Source: Gordoniibacillus chartarius (lineage in GTDB: Bacteria; Bacillota; Bacilli; Paenibacillales; NBRC-103111). From it: a DNA stretch of 38,723 nt. A program made the position numbers and the translations under genes. This document shows, piece by piece, positions 1 to 7,133 of this stretch. The DNA is taken from the NCBI RefSeq assembly GCF_042432825.1, contig NZ_JBHLWN010000029.1, forward strand, positions 1 to 38,723, given 5' to 3'. The notes below the pieces were generated by a model. That model was not told the origin of the DNA and did no database searches. It worked only from the letters and a program-made list of their open reading frames with translations. Within the stretch, counting starts at the first letter, position 1; every line of letters starts with the position of its first letter.

Positions 1-165
1 GTTTTCCTCTTTTTTCATGCCGAAGAGACGGATACAACTGACTTAAATCACCGGACTTCTATAAAGTCCCCTCTTAGTCCATTCCATATATTCAAATAAT
101 TCCTCTAAAATAGCTTATCCATAATTCTCTAATTCGGGCAATTTATAAAACACAACACCGAATCG

Positions 166-816
166 TCATTCGTCCATCTCCCACCGAAAAAATTTTCGTA
201 GCATTACCACCAAGATTACTATCATCACGAGGGAAGAGGCGACTAATCCTTTGGGATATATGTAGTATAGAAGGCTATTGGATATAATTATCAATACTGC
301 AATTATCGAACTGATTTTTAAGGCTTGACTACCAACAAAGGCAAAGCGCTGCGGCTTTTTAGACTTTGGAATAACCGTAAATCCGAACCTTGTAACATGC
401 AGCAGCACGGTAAACAAGCATTGAACTCCGCAATAGAACAATCCGGACCAAAAGAAGAGATAGGAATTATGCTCATTTACAAAATCGATAAAGGTGTGAG
501 GTACAAGACCATTTGTAGTAAATTCAATAATTGAAAGAAGCAAAAATGAAAATAGCATCATAATAAAAGCATAAATAAACGGCATCCTAAAAATTAACCA
601 AATCGCCAATGTACCGACAGTAAATTGAGTGAAAGCCATATAGTATACCAGATGAGCGGATTGCAGCATAATGGAAACCTGAGATAACATTAGCGTAGCA
701 ATCGCAATCTGTAGAATATAAGGTTTAATTGGAAAACGGAACAATTTCAACCCAAAGCAAAATAAAGTCGGCCAAAAAGCAAAGTAAGATAAAGCAATCA
801 GTACATATTTCTCCAT
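166..816 (-). CDS. Polytopic membrane protein, paralogue of its upstream neighbour
   Basis: Function not recognised. The 216-residue product is almost entirely hydrophobic, with about seven likely membrane segments (roughly residues 5-24, 33-51, 57-76, 79-99, 119-141, 165-187 and 190-210) and a short charged C-terminal tail ending FRWEMDE. It is a clear paralogue of the protein encoded at 838-1485: both share KLFRF near residue 25, a VxEHN-YLFFWSGL segment and the FRWEM tail. No catalytic His/Cys pair of an AgrB peptidase and no kinase domain follow. The hydrophobic layout resembles the sensor half of AgrC-like histidine kinases (inference). The ATG follows an AGAGGTG ribosome-binding site and lies 21 bases after the upstream gene, so the two are probably cotranscribed. 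The region is A+T-rich compared with the rest of the window. Confidence 0.8.
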   Translation of the reverse strand: MEKYVLIALSYFAFWPTLFCFGLKLFRFPIKPYILQIAIATLMLSQVSIMLQSAHLVYYMAFTQFTVGTLAIWLIFRMPFIYAFIMMLFSFLLLSIIEFTTNGLVPHTFIDFVNEHNSYLFFWSGLFYCGVQCLFTVLLHVTRFGFTVIPKSKKPQRFAFVGSQALKISSIIAVLIIISNSLLYYIYPKGLVASSLVMIVILVVMLRKFFRWEMDE

Positions 817-837
817 TCCAACACCTCTACGACCAAA

Positions 838-1485
838 TTAGTCCATCATTTCCCAGCGGAACGACTTTCTTAAAATCACTCCTAAAATAATGAGTAGACC
901 AATAGAATGCAAAATGTATCCTTCTGGGTATAAGAAGACAAGGATACTTCCGGCTAAAACAATTGGAAAGGAAAAAATCACTAATCGTTTTACAAGTGGA
1001 CCTCCGATAAATGTAGAACGAACAGGAATTTTGCTTTGAGGAATAAAGCTAAAACCAAAGCGCGTTAAATGAAGAATACAGGTAAGTATGAGCTGGGCGA
1101 CGCAAATAAGTAATCCAGACCAAAAGAAAAGATATTGATTATGTTCGGTGACAAAGGTAATTAACGATTTAGGGAAAAGCTGCGTACTTATGTATTCTAT
1201 TAAACTGAAAACAGAAAATGTAATCATCATCATGATGATCGAGTATAGAAGCGGTATCCTCAGTATGAGCCAGAAAGCAAGAACTCCAATGATGAAATTA
1301 ATCAAAGACATCACATAGACCAAGCTCGTCGATTGAATGAATATGGAACATTGTGTTAACAAAAGGGTTGCAAAGATCAAATTTAACCAGTACGGTTTCA
1401 ATTGAAACCGAAACAGTTTCAACGCGAATGTCAGCATTGTCGACCACACAACCAAATAAACGATTCCAATCAACACATACTTCAC
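838..1485 (-). CDS. Polytopic membrane protein, first of a tandem pair
   Basis: Function not recognised. The 215-residue protein has about seven hydrophobic segments and the same architecture and landmark residues as its downstream paralogue (KLFRF, VTEHN-YLFFWSGL, final FRWEMMD), so the pair arose by tandem duplication. The start is a GTG preceded at good distance by AAGGGGGA. The gene lies downstream of an XRE-LytTR regulator on the same strand but is separated from it by a terminator and a region rich in palindromes and repeats. That layout suggests it has its own promoter, controlled by the regulator. LytTR regulators in streptococci are paired with small membrane inhibitor proteins; this may be an analogous partner (inference). 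Confidence 0.8.
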   Translation of the reverse strand: MKYVLIGIVYLVVWSTMLTFALKLFRFQLKPYWLNLIFATLLLTQCSIFIQSTSLVYVMSLINFIIGVLAFWLILRIPLLYSIIMMMITFSVFSLIEYISTQLFPKSLITFVTEHNQYLFFWSGLLICVAQLILTCILHLTRFGFSFIPQSKIPVRSTFIGGPLVKRLVIFSFPIVLAGSILVFLYPEGYILHSIGLLIILGVILRKSFRWEMMD

Positions 1486-1507
1486 GTCAGTTCCCCCTTA
1501 CAACAAC

Positions 1508-1536
1508 GTAAACCTAGGTTTGATCTCTAAGTTTAC
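1508..1536. promoter_or_regulatory. Inverted repeat, candidate operator of the membrane-protein pair
   Basis: Arms GTAAACCTAG and CTAAGTTTAC are separated by 9 bases and match at 9 of 10 positions. It lies 23 bases before the GTG of the membrane-protein gene. The right arm continues as GTTTACAAT; its reverse complement ATTGTAAAC also occurs at 2309-2317 just upstream of the XRE-LytTR gene. This makes it a plausible shared operator (inference). Confidence 0.5.
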
Positions 1537-1537
1537 A

Positions 1538-1575
1538 ATTCGACCACGATTCGACAAATCCCTTCATGATTCGAC
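1538..1575. repeat. Three copies of ATTCGAC upstream of the membrane-protein pair
   Basis: ATTCGAC occurs at 1538-1544, 1549-1555 and 1569-1575 (start-to-start 11 and 20 bases). On the minus strand these read GTCGAAT, and the middle copy reads TTTGTCGAAT, which contains the Spo0A-box core TGTCGAA. LytTR proteins usually bind short direct repeats spaced about two helical turns apart, so the copies could be sites for the neighbouring regulator or for Spo0A. The sequence alone does not decide between them. Confidence 0.45.
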
Positions 1576-1597
1576 TATAAATTTAAGGGAAAAGTTG

Positions 1598-1627
1598 AAA
1601 AAAAAAGCCCGAGCGCTCGCTCAGGCT
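1598..1627 (-). terminator. Rho-independent terminator after the XRE-LytTR gene
   Basis: The hairpin 1606-1627 pairs AGCCCGAGC with GCTCAGGCT with one mismatch. On the minus strand it is followed by a run of nine T. It sits just after the stop codon of the gene at 1635-2285. Confidence 0.75.
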
Positions 1628-1634
1628 TCGTTCG

Positions 1635-2285
1635 TTACAGTTCTTCCGCCGTTTGCAGTGACGAGCCAGCACCGCTTCGGCCGAAGTTGTACTCAAGACT
1701 CGTGTTGTTGTTCCGGGCGACGGATCGGAGGATCAGGTCATGGAATCTTTTCTGCCGAAGGGCTGAAATCGTTACGCTGCTGCCTTGACCATCCGGAGTG
1801 AAGTATAACTTGCCGTCCCTATCATTATACTTCCGAACTTGATGAAGATTGACGAACAAGTCGTTGTCCAGCTTCTTGAAGCCGTGGCGCTCCAGGTTTT
1901 CAAGAAACTCGGTAAAATCAACCAAAGATTCGATGCTCTTAATGACTTTGACATCGTGGGCGTAATACGTGATTTCTTTGGCGCTGACTTCGATATACAG
2001 GATATGATGAAGGTCGATGTCGACCACCTGATGACGGTCGCTGAGCGATTCTCTCAAATATCCGGCTCTACGCATCAATTCCGTATACGAATAATTGTAG
2101 GCTTCAGATAATTTCTTCAGCGTTTCTGGCGACGGTTTGATTTTATCATTGGTCGAACGGTTCTTCTCCAATTCGAGATCCCGTATATAGGCATGAGACA
2201 AACCGCTCTTCTGCGCGGCCTCGCGCAGAGACATGCGTCCCCTTAAACCCTCAAGAAACTTTCCGAAGTTGTCCATTTGTGTCAT
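1635..2285 (-). CDS. Transcription regulator fusing an XRE helix-turn-helix to a LytTR domain
   Basis: Probable DNA-binding regulator of 216 residues with two different DNA-binding modules. Residues about 7-75 form a Cro/C1-type helix-turn-helix (SLREAAQKSGLSHAYIRDLE, then a SPETLKKLSEAYNYSYTEL segment typical of XRE proteins). Residues about 92-186 match the LytTR fold: HILYIEV, a middle F-LE-HGFKKLDNDLFVNLHQV, and a final VTISALRQKRFHDLI. No receiver domain is present, so there is no sign of phosphorylation control by a two-component kinase. The ATG at 2285 has GAGGAGGG six bases upstream. A terminator follows and two membrane-protein genes come next on the same strand. Palindromes on both sides of the gene suggest autoregulation. 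The domain assignments are by motif only; the biological role is unknown. Confidence 0.85.
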   Translation of the reverse strand: MTQMDNFGKFLEGLRGRMSLREAAQKSGLSHAYIRDLELEKNRSTNDKIKPSPETLKKLSEAYNYSYTELMRRAGYLRESLSDRHQVVDIDLHHILYIEVSAKEITYYAHDVKVIKSIESLVDFTEFLENLERHGFKKLDNDLFVNLHQVRKYNDRDGKLYFTPDGQGSSVTISALRQKRFHDLILRSVARNNNTSLEYNFGRSGAGSSLQTAEEL

Positions 2286-2315
2286 GGATATCCCTCCTCT
2301 ATTTCATCATTGTAA

Positions 2316-2349
2316 ACGATATTTTGATAATTGAAAACAAGAATATCGT
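2316..2349. promoter_or_regulatory. Inverted repeat between the XRE-LytTR gene and phnD
   Basis: ACGATATT at 2316-2323 and AATATCGT at 2342-2349 form a perfect 8-bp inverted repeat with an 18-base centre, about 30 bases upstream of the regulator's start. ATTGTAAAC at 2309-2317 overlaps its left arm and recurs, inverted, at 1531-1539. It may be an autoregulatory operator; phnD diverges from the other side. Confidence 0.4.
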
Positions 2350-2473
2350 ATTATTACGAATATAAGTAAATGAAAATAAATCGTTCTTATTTAGCAAATC
2401 CGTTCCTTCTATGTTATTGTAATTGTTGGTGTCGACATTGACAACTAAATACAAGTAAAAGGAGTGGGTTGGA

Positions 2474-3424
2474 ATGTTCCGGAAAACAAAATCATTTCTG
2501 GTATTAACATTCATCCTCACCGCAGCGTTGCTTACTGTGGCATGCGGGGCAAAGCCGAACAACACAGAGCAAGAAGTGTCGCCGACGCCTACGCCGTCTA
2601 CAACGGCGGGACCGGCCAAGGGAGATTTCCTGATCGGCGTCATTCCGGCGTCGGGTACGTCGAACATGAAGACGGGAGCGGACAAGCTGGCCGCCATTCT
2701 GTCCGAGAAGCTGGGCCGAAACGTAAAGGCGGAAGTGTACCCGGATTACAACGGGGTCGTGGAAGCAATGGGGGCAGGCAAGGTACAGATGGCCTACTTG
2801 GGTCCATTGACTTATGTTGAGGCGCATGAACGGTATGATGTGAAGGCGATAGCTACCGTACTGGTTAGCGGACAACCATTTTACTATTCTTATATGATTG
2901 CTCACAAAGACTCGCCGTACAATTCCTTTGACGATATTAAAGCGAATGCGGCGAATATCCGCTTCGCCTTCGGCGATATCAGCTCGACGTCGGGCAGCCT
3001 CGTGCCGGGGATTGCTTTGAAGAAAGCGGAGCTGTTCAAGTCGCAGCAGGACAGCAAGTTCAAGAGCATTACGTACACGGGGGCGCATGACGCTACGGCG
3101 CTCGCGGTGCAAAATAAAACGCAGGATGTCGGCGCGATCGACAGCGCGATCTTCGACAACCTGGTAAAGAACGGCAAGATCGACGGCTCCCAATTCAAGA
3201 TCATATGGAAATCGGAGCAGCTGTTCCAATATCCGTTTGCTGTGGAGAAGACCGTGCCTGAAGCGGATATCAAGAAAATCCAAGAGGCGATGTTCGCCAT
3301 TACGGATAAAGACATTCTGAGCGCATTCAACGGTGCAAGCGCCTTTACCGCAGCGAAGAACGAAGATTATGCGGCGATCCGCCAAGCTGCGATCGAGGAC
3401 AGCCGCGTTAAGCCAAAACAATGA
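2474..3424 (+). CDS. phnD: Phosphonate-type ABC transporter, substrate-binding lipoprotein
   Basis: Membrane-anchored binding protein that captures phosphonate, phosphite or a similar oxyanion and delivers it to the PhnE channel. The 316-residue precursor has a lipoprotein signal peptide with the lipid-attachment cysteine at residue 24 (LLTVACG), then a Thr/Pro linker and a PhnD-type periplasmic-binding fold. Family landmarks are the GVIPASGTSNMKTGADKL opening, the YPDYNGVVEAMGAGKVQMAYLGPLTYV segment and the DSAIFDNL segment. The start follows AAGGAG. The gene overlaps phnE by ATGA, showing translational coupling. No C-P lyase or other phosphonate-degrading gene is nearby, so the true ligand cannot be told from context. 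Confidence 0.9.
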   Translation: MFRKTKSFLVLTFILTAALLTVACGAKPNNTEQEVSPTPTPSTTAGPAKGDFLIGVIPASGTSNMKTGADKLAAILSEKLGRNVKAEVYPDYNGVVEAMGAGKVQMAYLGPLTYVEAHERYDVKAIATVLVSGQPFYYSYMIAHKDSPYNSFDDIKANAANIRFAFGDISSTSGSLVPGIALKKAELFKSQQDSKFKSITYTGAHDATALAVQNKTQDVGAIDSAIFDNLVKNGKIDGSQFKIIWKSEQLFQYPFAVEKTVPEADIKKIQEAMFAITDKDILSAFNGASAFTAAKNEDYAAIRQAAIEDSRVKPKQ

Positions 3425-4170
3425 AAAAGGTTTGGATGGTACTTTTGCTCGTCGTGCTCCTGATCTGGTCGGGGCACGGCGTTCGTTTTCAGCTTGGGAT
3501 GCTCGGCGATATCGGCAACTCCGTCCGCTTCGTCCGGGAGCATTGGTTTCCGATCGATACGAGCGATGCTGCGTTTGCGATTAAGCAAATGGTCATCACG
3601 CTGCAAATCGCTTTGTTCAGCACGCTAGTTGCACTGCTCATCGCACTGCCGGTGAGCTTCATGGCGGCACGGAATACGTCACCGCTGCGCTCGGTGTATC
3701 ACGGCTTCCGGTTCATGTTTAATTTTCTGCGGTCGGTTCCGGAGCTTGTGCTGGCGCTTATCTTTATCCCGACGCTCGGTCTGGGACCGATGCCTGCGGT
3801 GCTTGCCCTTATCATTCATAACATCGGCGTGTTCGGCAAAATGATTTCCGAAATGATCGAAGCGATGAACAAGGGGCCGCAGGAGGCCGTCGCCTCCGTA
3901 GGAGGTACACGTTCGCTGATCGCGCTGTACGGTATCGTCCCGCAGATGCTGCCGCTTGTGCTGTCGCAATATTTTTACCGGCTGGAGGTTGCCATACGCA
4001 CCTGCCTCATTCTCGGCATTGTCGGGGCCGGCGGTCTCGGTCAGCTGCTGTATAATGATTTCAAGCAATTTTTCTATGAGAAGGTAGCGTTCGAGGTGCT
4101 GCTGATTATGGTGCTGGTGACTTCGGTCGATTATTTGGGCGCTTGGATTCGAAAGCGGGTGAACGCCTGA
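3421..4170 (+). CDS. phnE: Phosphonate-type ABC transporter, permease
   Basis: Channel-forming subunit of the importer, 249 residues with an N-terminal membrane anchor and further segments across the protein. The coupling loop EAVASVGGTRSLIALYGIVP, which contacts the ATPase, is visible around residues 160-180, and the C-terminal GIVGAGGLGQLLY is typical of PhnE permeases. It starts within the phnD stop (ATGA) and ends overlapping the phnC start (TGATG), so all three genes form one operon. Its length is normal for a single PhnE; some organisms carry two permease genes, but here there is one. Confidence 0.9.
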   Translation: MKKVWMVLLLVVLLIWSGHGVRFQLGMLGDIGNSVRFVREHWFPIDTSDAAFAIKQMVITLQIALFSTLVALLIALPVSFMAARNTSPLRSVYHGFRFMFNFLRSVPELVLALIFIPTLGLGPMPAVLALIIHNIGVFGKMISEMIEAMNKGPQEAVASVGGTRSLIALYGIVPQMLPLVLSQYFYRLEVAIRTCLILGIVGAGGLGQLLYNDFKQFFYEKVAFEVLLIMVLVTSVDYLGAWIRKRVNA

Positions 4171-4916
4171 TGCTTCGGATCGAAGGGCTGCGCAAACATT
4201 ACGCAGGAGAAGCGGCCCCTGCCCTGGACGGAGTCAACCTGGAGGTTCGCGAGGGCGAGTTCGTTGCGGTTCTCGGCCGCAGCGGTGCGGGGAAATCTAC
4301 GCTGATTCGCTGCATCAACCGGCTTGTCGAGCCGGATGAGGGCCGCATCTCGTGGAAGAAAGCTCCGATCACAGGCATCGGAAGAGCCGAGCTGCGCCGG
4401 ATGCGGGGGCGGATCGGGATGATTTTCCAGCATTACGATTTGCTGCCGCGGCTCGATGTGATGACGAATGTTATCGTTGGCCGTTTTGCCGAAATGCCGC
4501 TGTGGCGGTCGCTGCTGTTCCAGTTCACGGACAAGCACCGGAGCGACGCGCGCGAGGCGCTGGTCCGGGTGGGCCTCGGGAGTATGGCGCACAAGAGTGT
4601 CTCCGCCCTGAGCGGCGGCCAGCAGCAGCGCGTCGCTATCGCCCGTGTGCTGATGCAGAGGCCGGAGCTTCTGCTCGGCGACGAACCGGTATCCAGCCTT
4701 GACCCGGTGACGGCGGAGCGGGTGATGCAGCTGCTGCAAAGCCTTCACAGGGAAGAAGGGTTGACGCTGCTGCTCAATCTGCATGACGTCGGTTTGGCTA
4801 AAGCCTATGCGACTCGCATTGTAGGGCTGGCCGGCGGAAGCGTCGTGTTTGACGGACCGCCGGAGCAGCTGGATGATTCGGCGATGCAGCGAATATATCC
4901 ACCCGACAACGATTGA
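4170..4916 (+). CDS. phnC: Phosphonate-type ABC transporter, ATP-binding protein
   Basis: ATPase that powers the importer. The ATG at 4170 overlaps the phnE stop and is preferred over an upstream in-frame ATG at 4143, which would lie inside phnE; this gives 248 residues beginning MLRIEGLRKHY. Visible motifs are Walker A GRSGAGKST (36-44), Q-loop FQHYDLL (Q87), signature LSGGQ (147-151), Walker B LLLGDEP (168-173) and the switch histidine in NLHDV (205). The D-E-C order differs from the frequent C-D-E order but keeps all three parts. A strong hairpin follows directly. Confidence 0.9.
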   Translation: MLRIEGLRKHYAGEAAPALDGVNLEVREGEFVAVLGRSGAGKSTLIRCINRLVEPDEGRISWKKAPITGIGRAELRRMRGRIGMIFQHYDLLPRLDVMTNVIVGRFAEMPLWRSLLFQFTDKHRSDAREALVRVGLGSMAHKSVSALSGGQQQRVAIARVLMQRPELLLGDEPVSSLDPVTAERVMQLLQSLHREEGLTLLLNLHDVGLAKAYATRIVGLAGGSVVFDGPPEQLDDSAMQRIYPPDND

Positions 4917-4925
4917 GGAGTAAAC

Positions 4926-4983
4926 AAACAGATCGCCGGTTGAGAGCTTACAGGCTCGCAGCCGGCGATCTGTTTGTGTTTGC
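4926..4983 (+). terminator. Terminator after phnC
   Basis: A 14-bp perfect stem (AAACAGATCGCCGG at 4926-4939 and its complement at 4962-4975) is followed by TGTGTTTGCC. The T-tract is imperfect, but the stem is long and begins nine bases after the stop codon. Confidence 0.7.
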
Positions 4984-5086
4984 CTAGGTGCGCGGCCTGG
5001 TTGATCGATTCCGGCGCGATCCCAACGCATATTTACAGCATGCATTCGGAAAAGTAAGGTAAATACGATAAGGGAGCTTGGACGCA

Positions 5087-7117
5087 ATGGCAAGAGATTT
5101 ACCGATCGGCAACGGCAATGTTCTCGTCAATTACGATTTGGACGGGCATATTCGGGACTTGTTCTATCCGCATGTAGGGCAGGAGAATCAAAGCTCGGGC
5201 TATCCGTCACGGTTCGGGGTATGGTCGGCGGAAGGGTTCTTTTGGCTGAACAGCCCGGGAGTTCAGGTGGAGCGAAGCTATGCCGAAGATACGCTTGCGA
5301 CGGATATCGGGATTCGGCACGATGGGTTCGGAATCGAGCTTGCGCTGCAAGATGCCGTCGACTCGCAGGAAGACGTGTTTCTTCGTAAGGTAACCGTCAA
5401 AAACAACCGGGATGCCGCTCGCGAGGTGAAGCTGTATGTACATCTCGACCTCGATCTGTATGGCAACGGAATCGGCGATACGATTTATTTCGATCCGGAG
5501 CTGCAGTCTCTTGTTTTCTATAAAGGTCACCGGTATTTGTCGCTGTCCTGCGGAGACGGGGACGGAAGCTGCAAGCCGAGCGGCTACTCGATCGGCCAGA
5601 AGCGGATGCACGGACTTGAGGGTACGTGGCGGGATGCGGAGGACGGCAAGCTGGGCGGCAATCCGATCGCTCAGGGCTCCGTCGATGCCGTTATGGAGCT
5701 GACGCTGCAGCTGCCGGCCGGAGGCGAAGGGGAGGCGTGGTTCTGGATCGGCTTTGCCCGCGGCAAGCATGAGCTGGAGTCGCTGGAAGGCAAGGTCCGG
5801 GCGCGCAAGCCGCGGGCGCTGCACCAATCGGCGCTGGAGTATTGGCGGCAATGGGTGGCCCGCGACCCGCATGATTTGTCAGAGCTGGAGCCGGAGCTGT
5901 CTGCGTTGTACCGGCGCAGCCTGCTTGTCATTCGCAGCAATATGGATAACGGCGGAGCGATAATAGCCGCGAACGATTCCGACATTCTCAAGTTTGCGAA
6001 GGATACGTATTCGTACATGTGGCCGCGCGACGGAGCGCTGATCTCGCATGCGCTGGACCGCTCCGGGTATCACGAGCTGACGCGTGCATTTTTCGATTAC
6101 TGCAAGCGGGCGCTTACGCCGGAAGGATATTTGATGCACAAATACAATCCCGACGGATCGCCTGGGTCGAGCTGGCATCCCTGGGTGAACGCCCAGGGCC
6201 AGAAGCAGCTGGCGATTCAGGAGGATGAGACGGCGCTGGTCGTGTATACGCTGTGGCATCATCACCGGATAGCGGGAACGGTATCGGAATCTCGCGACGA
6301 CTACGAACGGTTCATTATTCCTGCGGCCGATTTTCTTGTGCGCTACCGGGACGCCAGCGGCTTGCCGCTGCCTTCCTACGATTTGTGGGAGGAGCGGTAC
6401 GGGGTGTTTGCCTTCACCGTGGCATCGGTATATGCGGGGCTTATCGCTGCGGCCGATATGGCGGATGCGCACGGGGACAAGGCCCGAGCCGTTATGTACC
6501 GGGACACGGCGGAGAGAGTTAAGGGGGCCGCCGAGCGGCAGCTGTATTCGGAGGAGCTCGGTCGATTCCTGCGGGCGCTGTATTGGGATGAAGGGCGGCA
6601 GGCGTATGCGCCCGATCTGAGCTTGGATATGAGCATGTATGCGCTGTTTGATTTCGAGATGTTCGATGCGGCGGATCCGCGGATTGAGCGGATGATGCGC
6701 GACTTGAGAGCGAGGCTGTGGGTTCGTTCCGATGTCGGCGGCATAGCGCGCTACGAGAACGATTATGACCACCAGGTCAGCAAAGATATCGGCCATGTCG
6801 CCGGCAATCCGTGGTTTATATGTACGCTTTGGCTGGCGGAATATCTCATTGACATCGCCCGTACGGAGGAAGATTTGCAGGAGCCGCTTGGATTAATGCG
6901 CTGGGCGGCCGCCCATACGCTGCCTTCCGGCGTTATGGCCGAGCAGCTCGACCCGTACACGGGGGCGCCGCTGTCGGTATCGCCGCTTACGTGGTCGCAT
7001 GCCTCCTTCGTGAAGGTGACGCAGGAGTATGTGGCGAAACGGAAGCAGCTGCGCGGCGAGCGAGCGAGCGAGACCGTTAGCGCCAGCGATGCGAAAGTGC
7101 TTGAGCCGATTGGATAA
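5087..7117 (+). CDS. Glycoside hydrolase family 15 (glucoamylase/glucodextranase-like)
   Basis: Probable exo-acting glucosidase releasing glucose from alpha-glucans or alpha-glucosides. The ATG at 5087 has AGGGAG ten bases upstream and is preferred to a TTG at 5078, which is too close to it. The product has 676 residues. An N-terminal beta-sandwich of GH15 type (about 1-260) precedes an (alpha/alpha)6 catalytic domain. Landmarks are YSYMWPRDGA (WPRDG 312-316), DLWEER (Glu 435/436, candidate general acid), ARYENDYDH, and GVMAEQ (Glu 619, candidate base). No signal peptide is visible, so it is probably cytoplasmic. The neighbouring dehydrogenase gene starts 16 bases later. GH15 also contains trehalases, so trehalose or isomalto-oligosaccharides are possible substrates. 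Confidence 0.87.
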   Translation: MARDLPIGNGNVLVNYDLDGHIRDLFYPHVGQENQSSGYPSRFGVWSAEGFFWLNSPGVQVERSYAEDTLATDIGIRHDGFGIELALQDAVDSQEDVFLRKVTVKNNRDAAREVKLYVHLDLDLYGNGIGDTIYFDPELQSLVFYKGHRYLSLSCGDGDGSCKPSGYSIGQKRMHGLEGTWRDAEDGKLGGNPIAQGSVDAVMELTLQLPAGGEGEAWFWIGFARGKHELESLEGKVRARKPRALHQSALEYWRQWVARDPHDLSELEPELSALYRRSLLVIRSNMDNGGAIIAANDSDILKFAKDTYSYMWPRDGALISHALDRSGYHELTRAFFDYCKRALTPEGYLMHKYNPDGSPGSSWHPWVNAQGQKQLAIQEDETALVVYTLWHHHRIAGTVSESRDDYERFIIPAADFLVRYRDASGLPLPSYDLWEERYGVFAFTVASVYAGLIAAADMADAHGDKARAVMYRDTAERVKGAAERQLYSEELGRFLRALYWDEGRQAYAPDLSLDMSMYALFDFEMFDAADPRIERMMRDLRARLWVRSDVGGIARYENDYDHQVSKDIGHVAGNPWFICTLWLAEYLIDIARTEEDLQEPLGLMRWAAAHTLPSGVMAEQLDPYTGAPLSVSPLTWSHASFVKVTQEYVAKRKQLRGERASETVSASDAKVLEPIG

Positions 7118-7133
7118 CGAAGGGGGAACGGAA

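Noticed and set aside
1..165. A 14-codon frame (MEWTKRGLYRSPVI) on the minus strand downstream of the membrane pair, as a possible AgrD-like peptide
   Set aside because: The possible AGAGG site is too far from the ATG, and the peptide lacks AgrD features and an AgrB peptidase; not enough to call a gene.
4131..5093. Long minus-strand open frame opposite phnC
   Set aside because: No family resemblance; it lies antisense to a complete ABC ATPase with all motifs and reflects high G+C.
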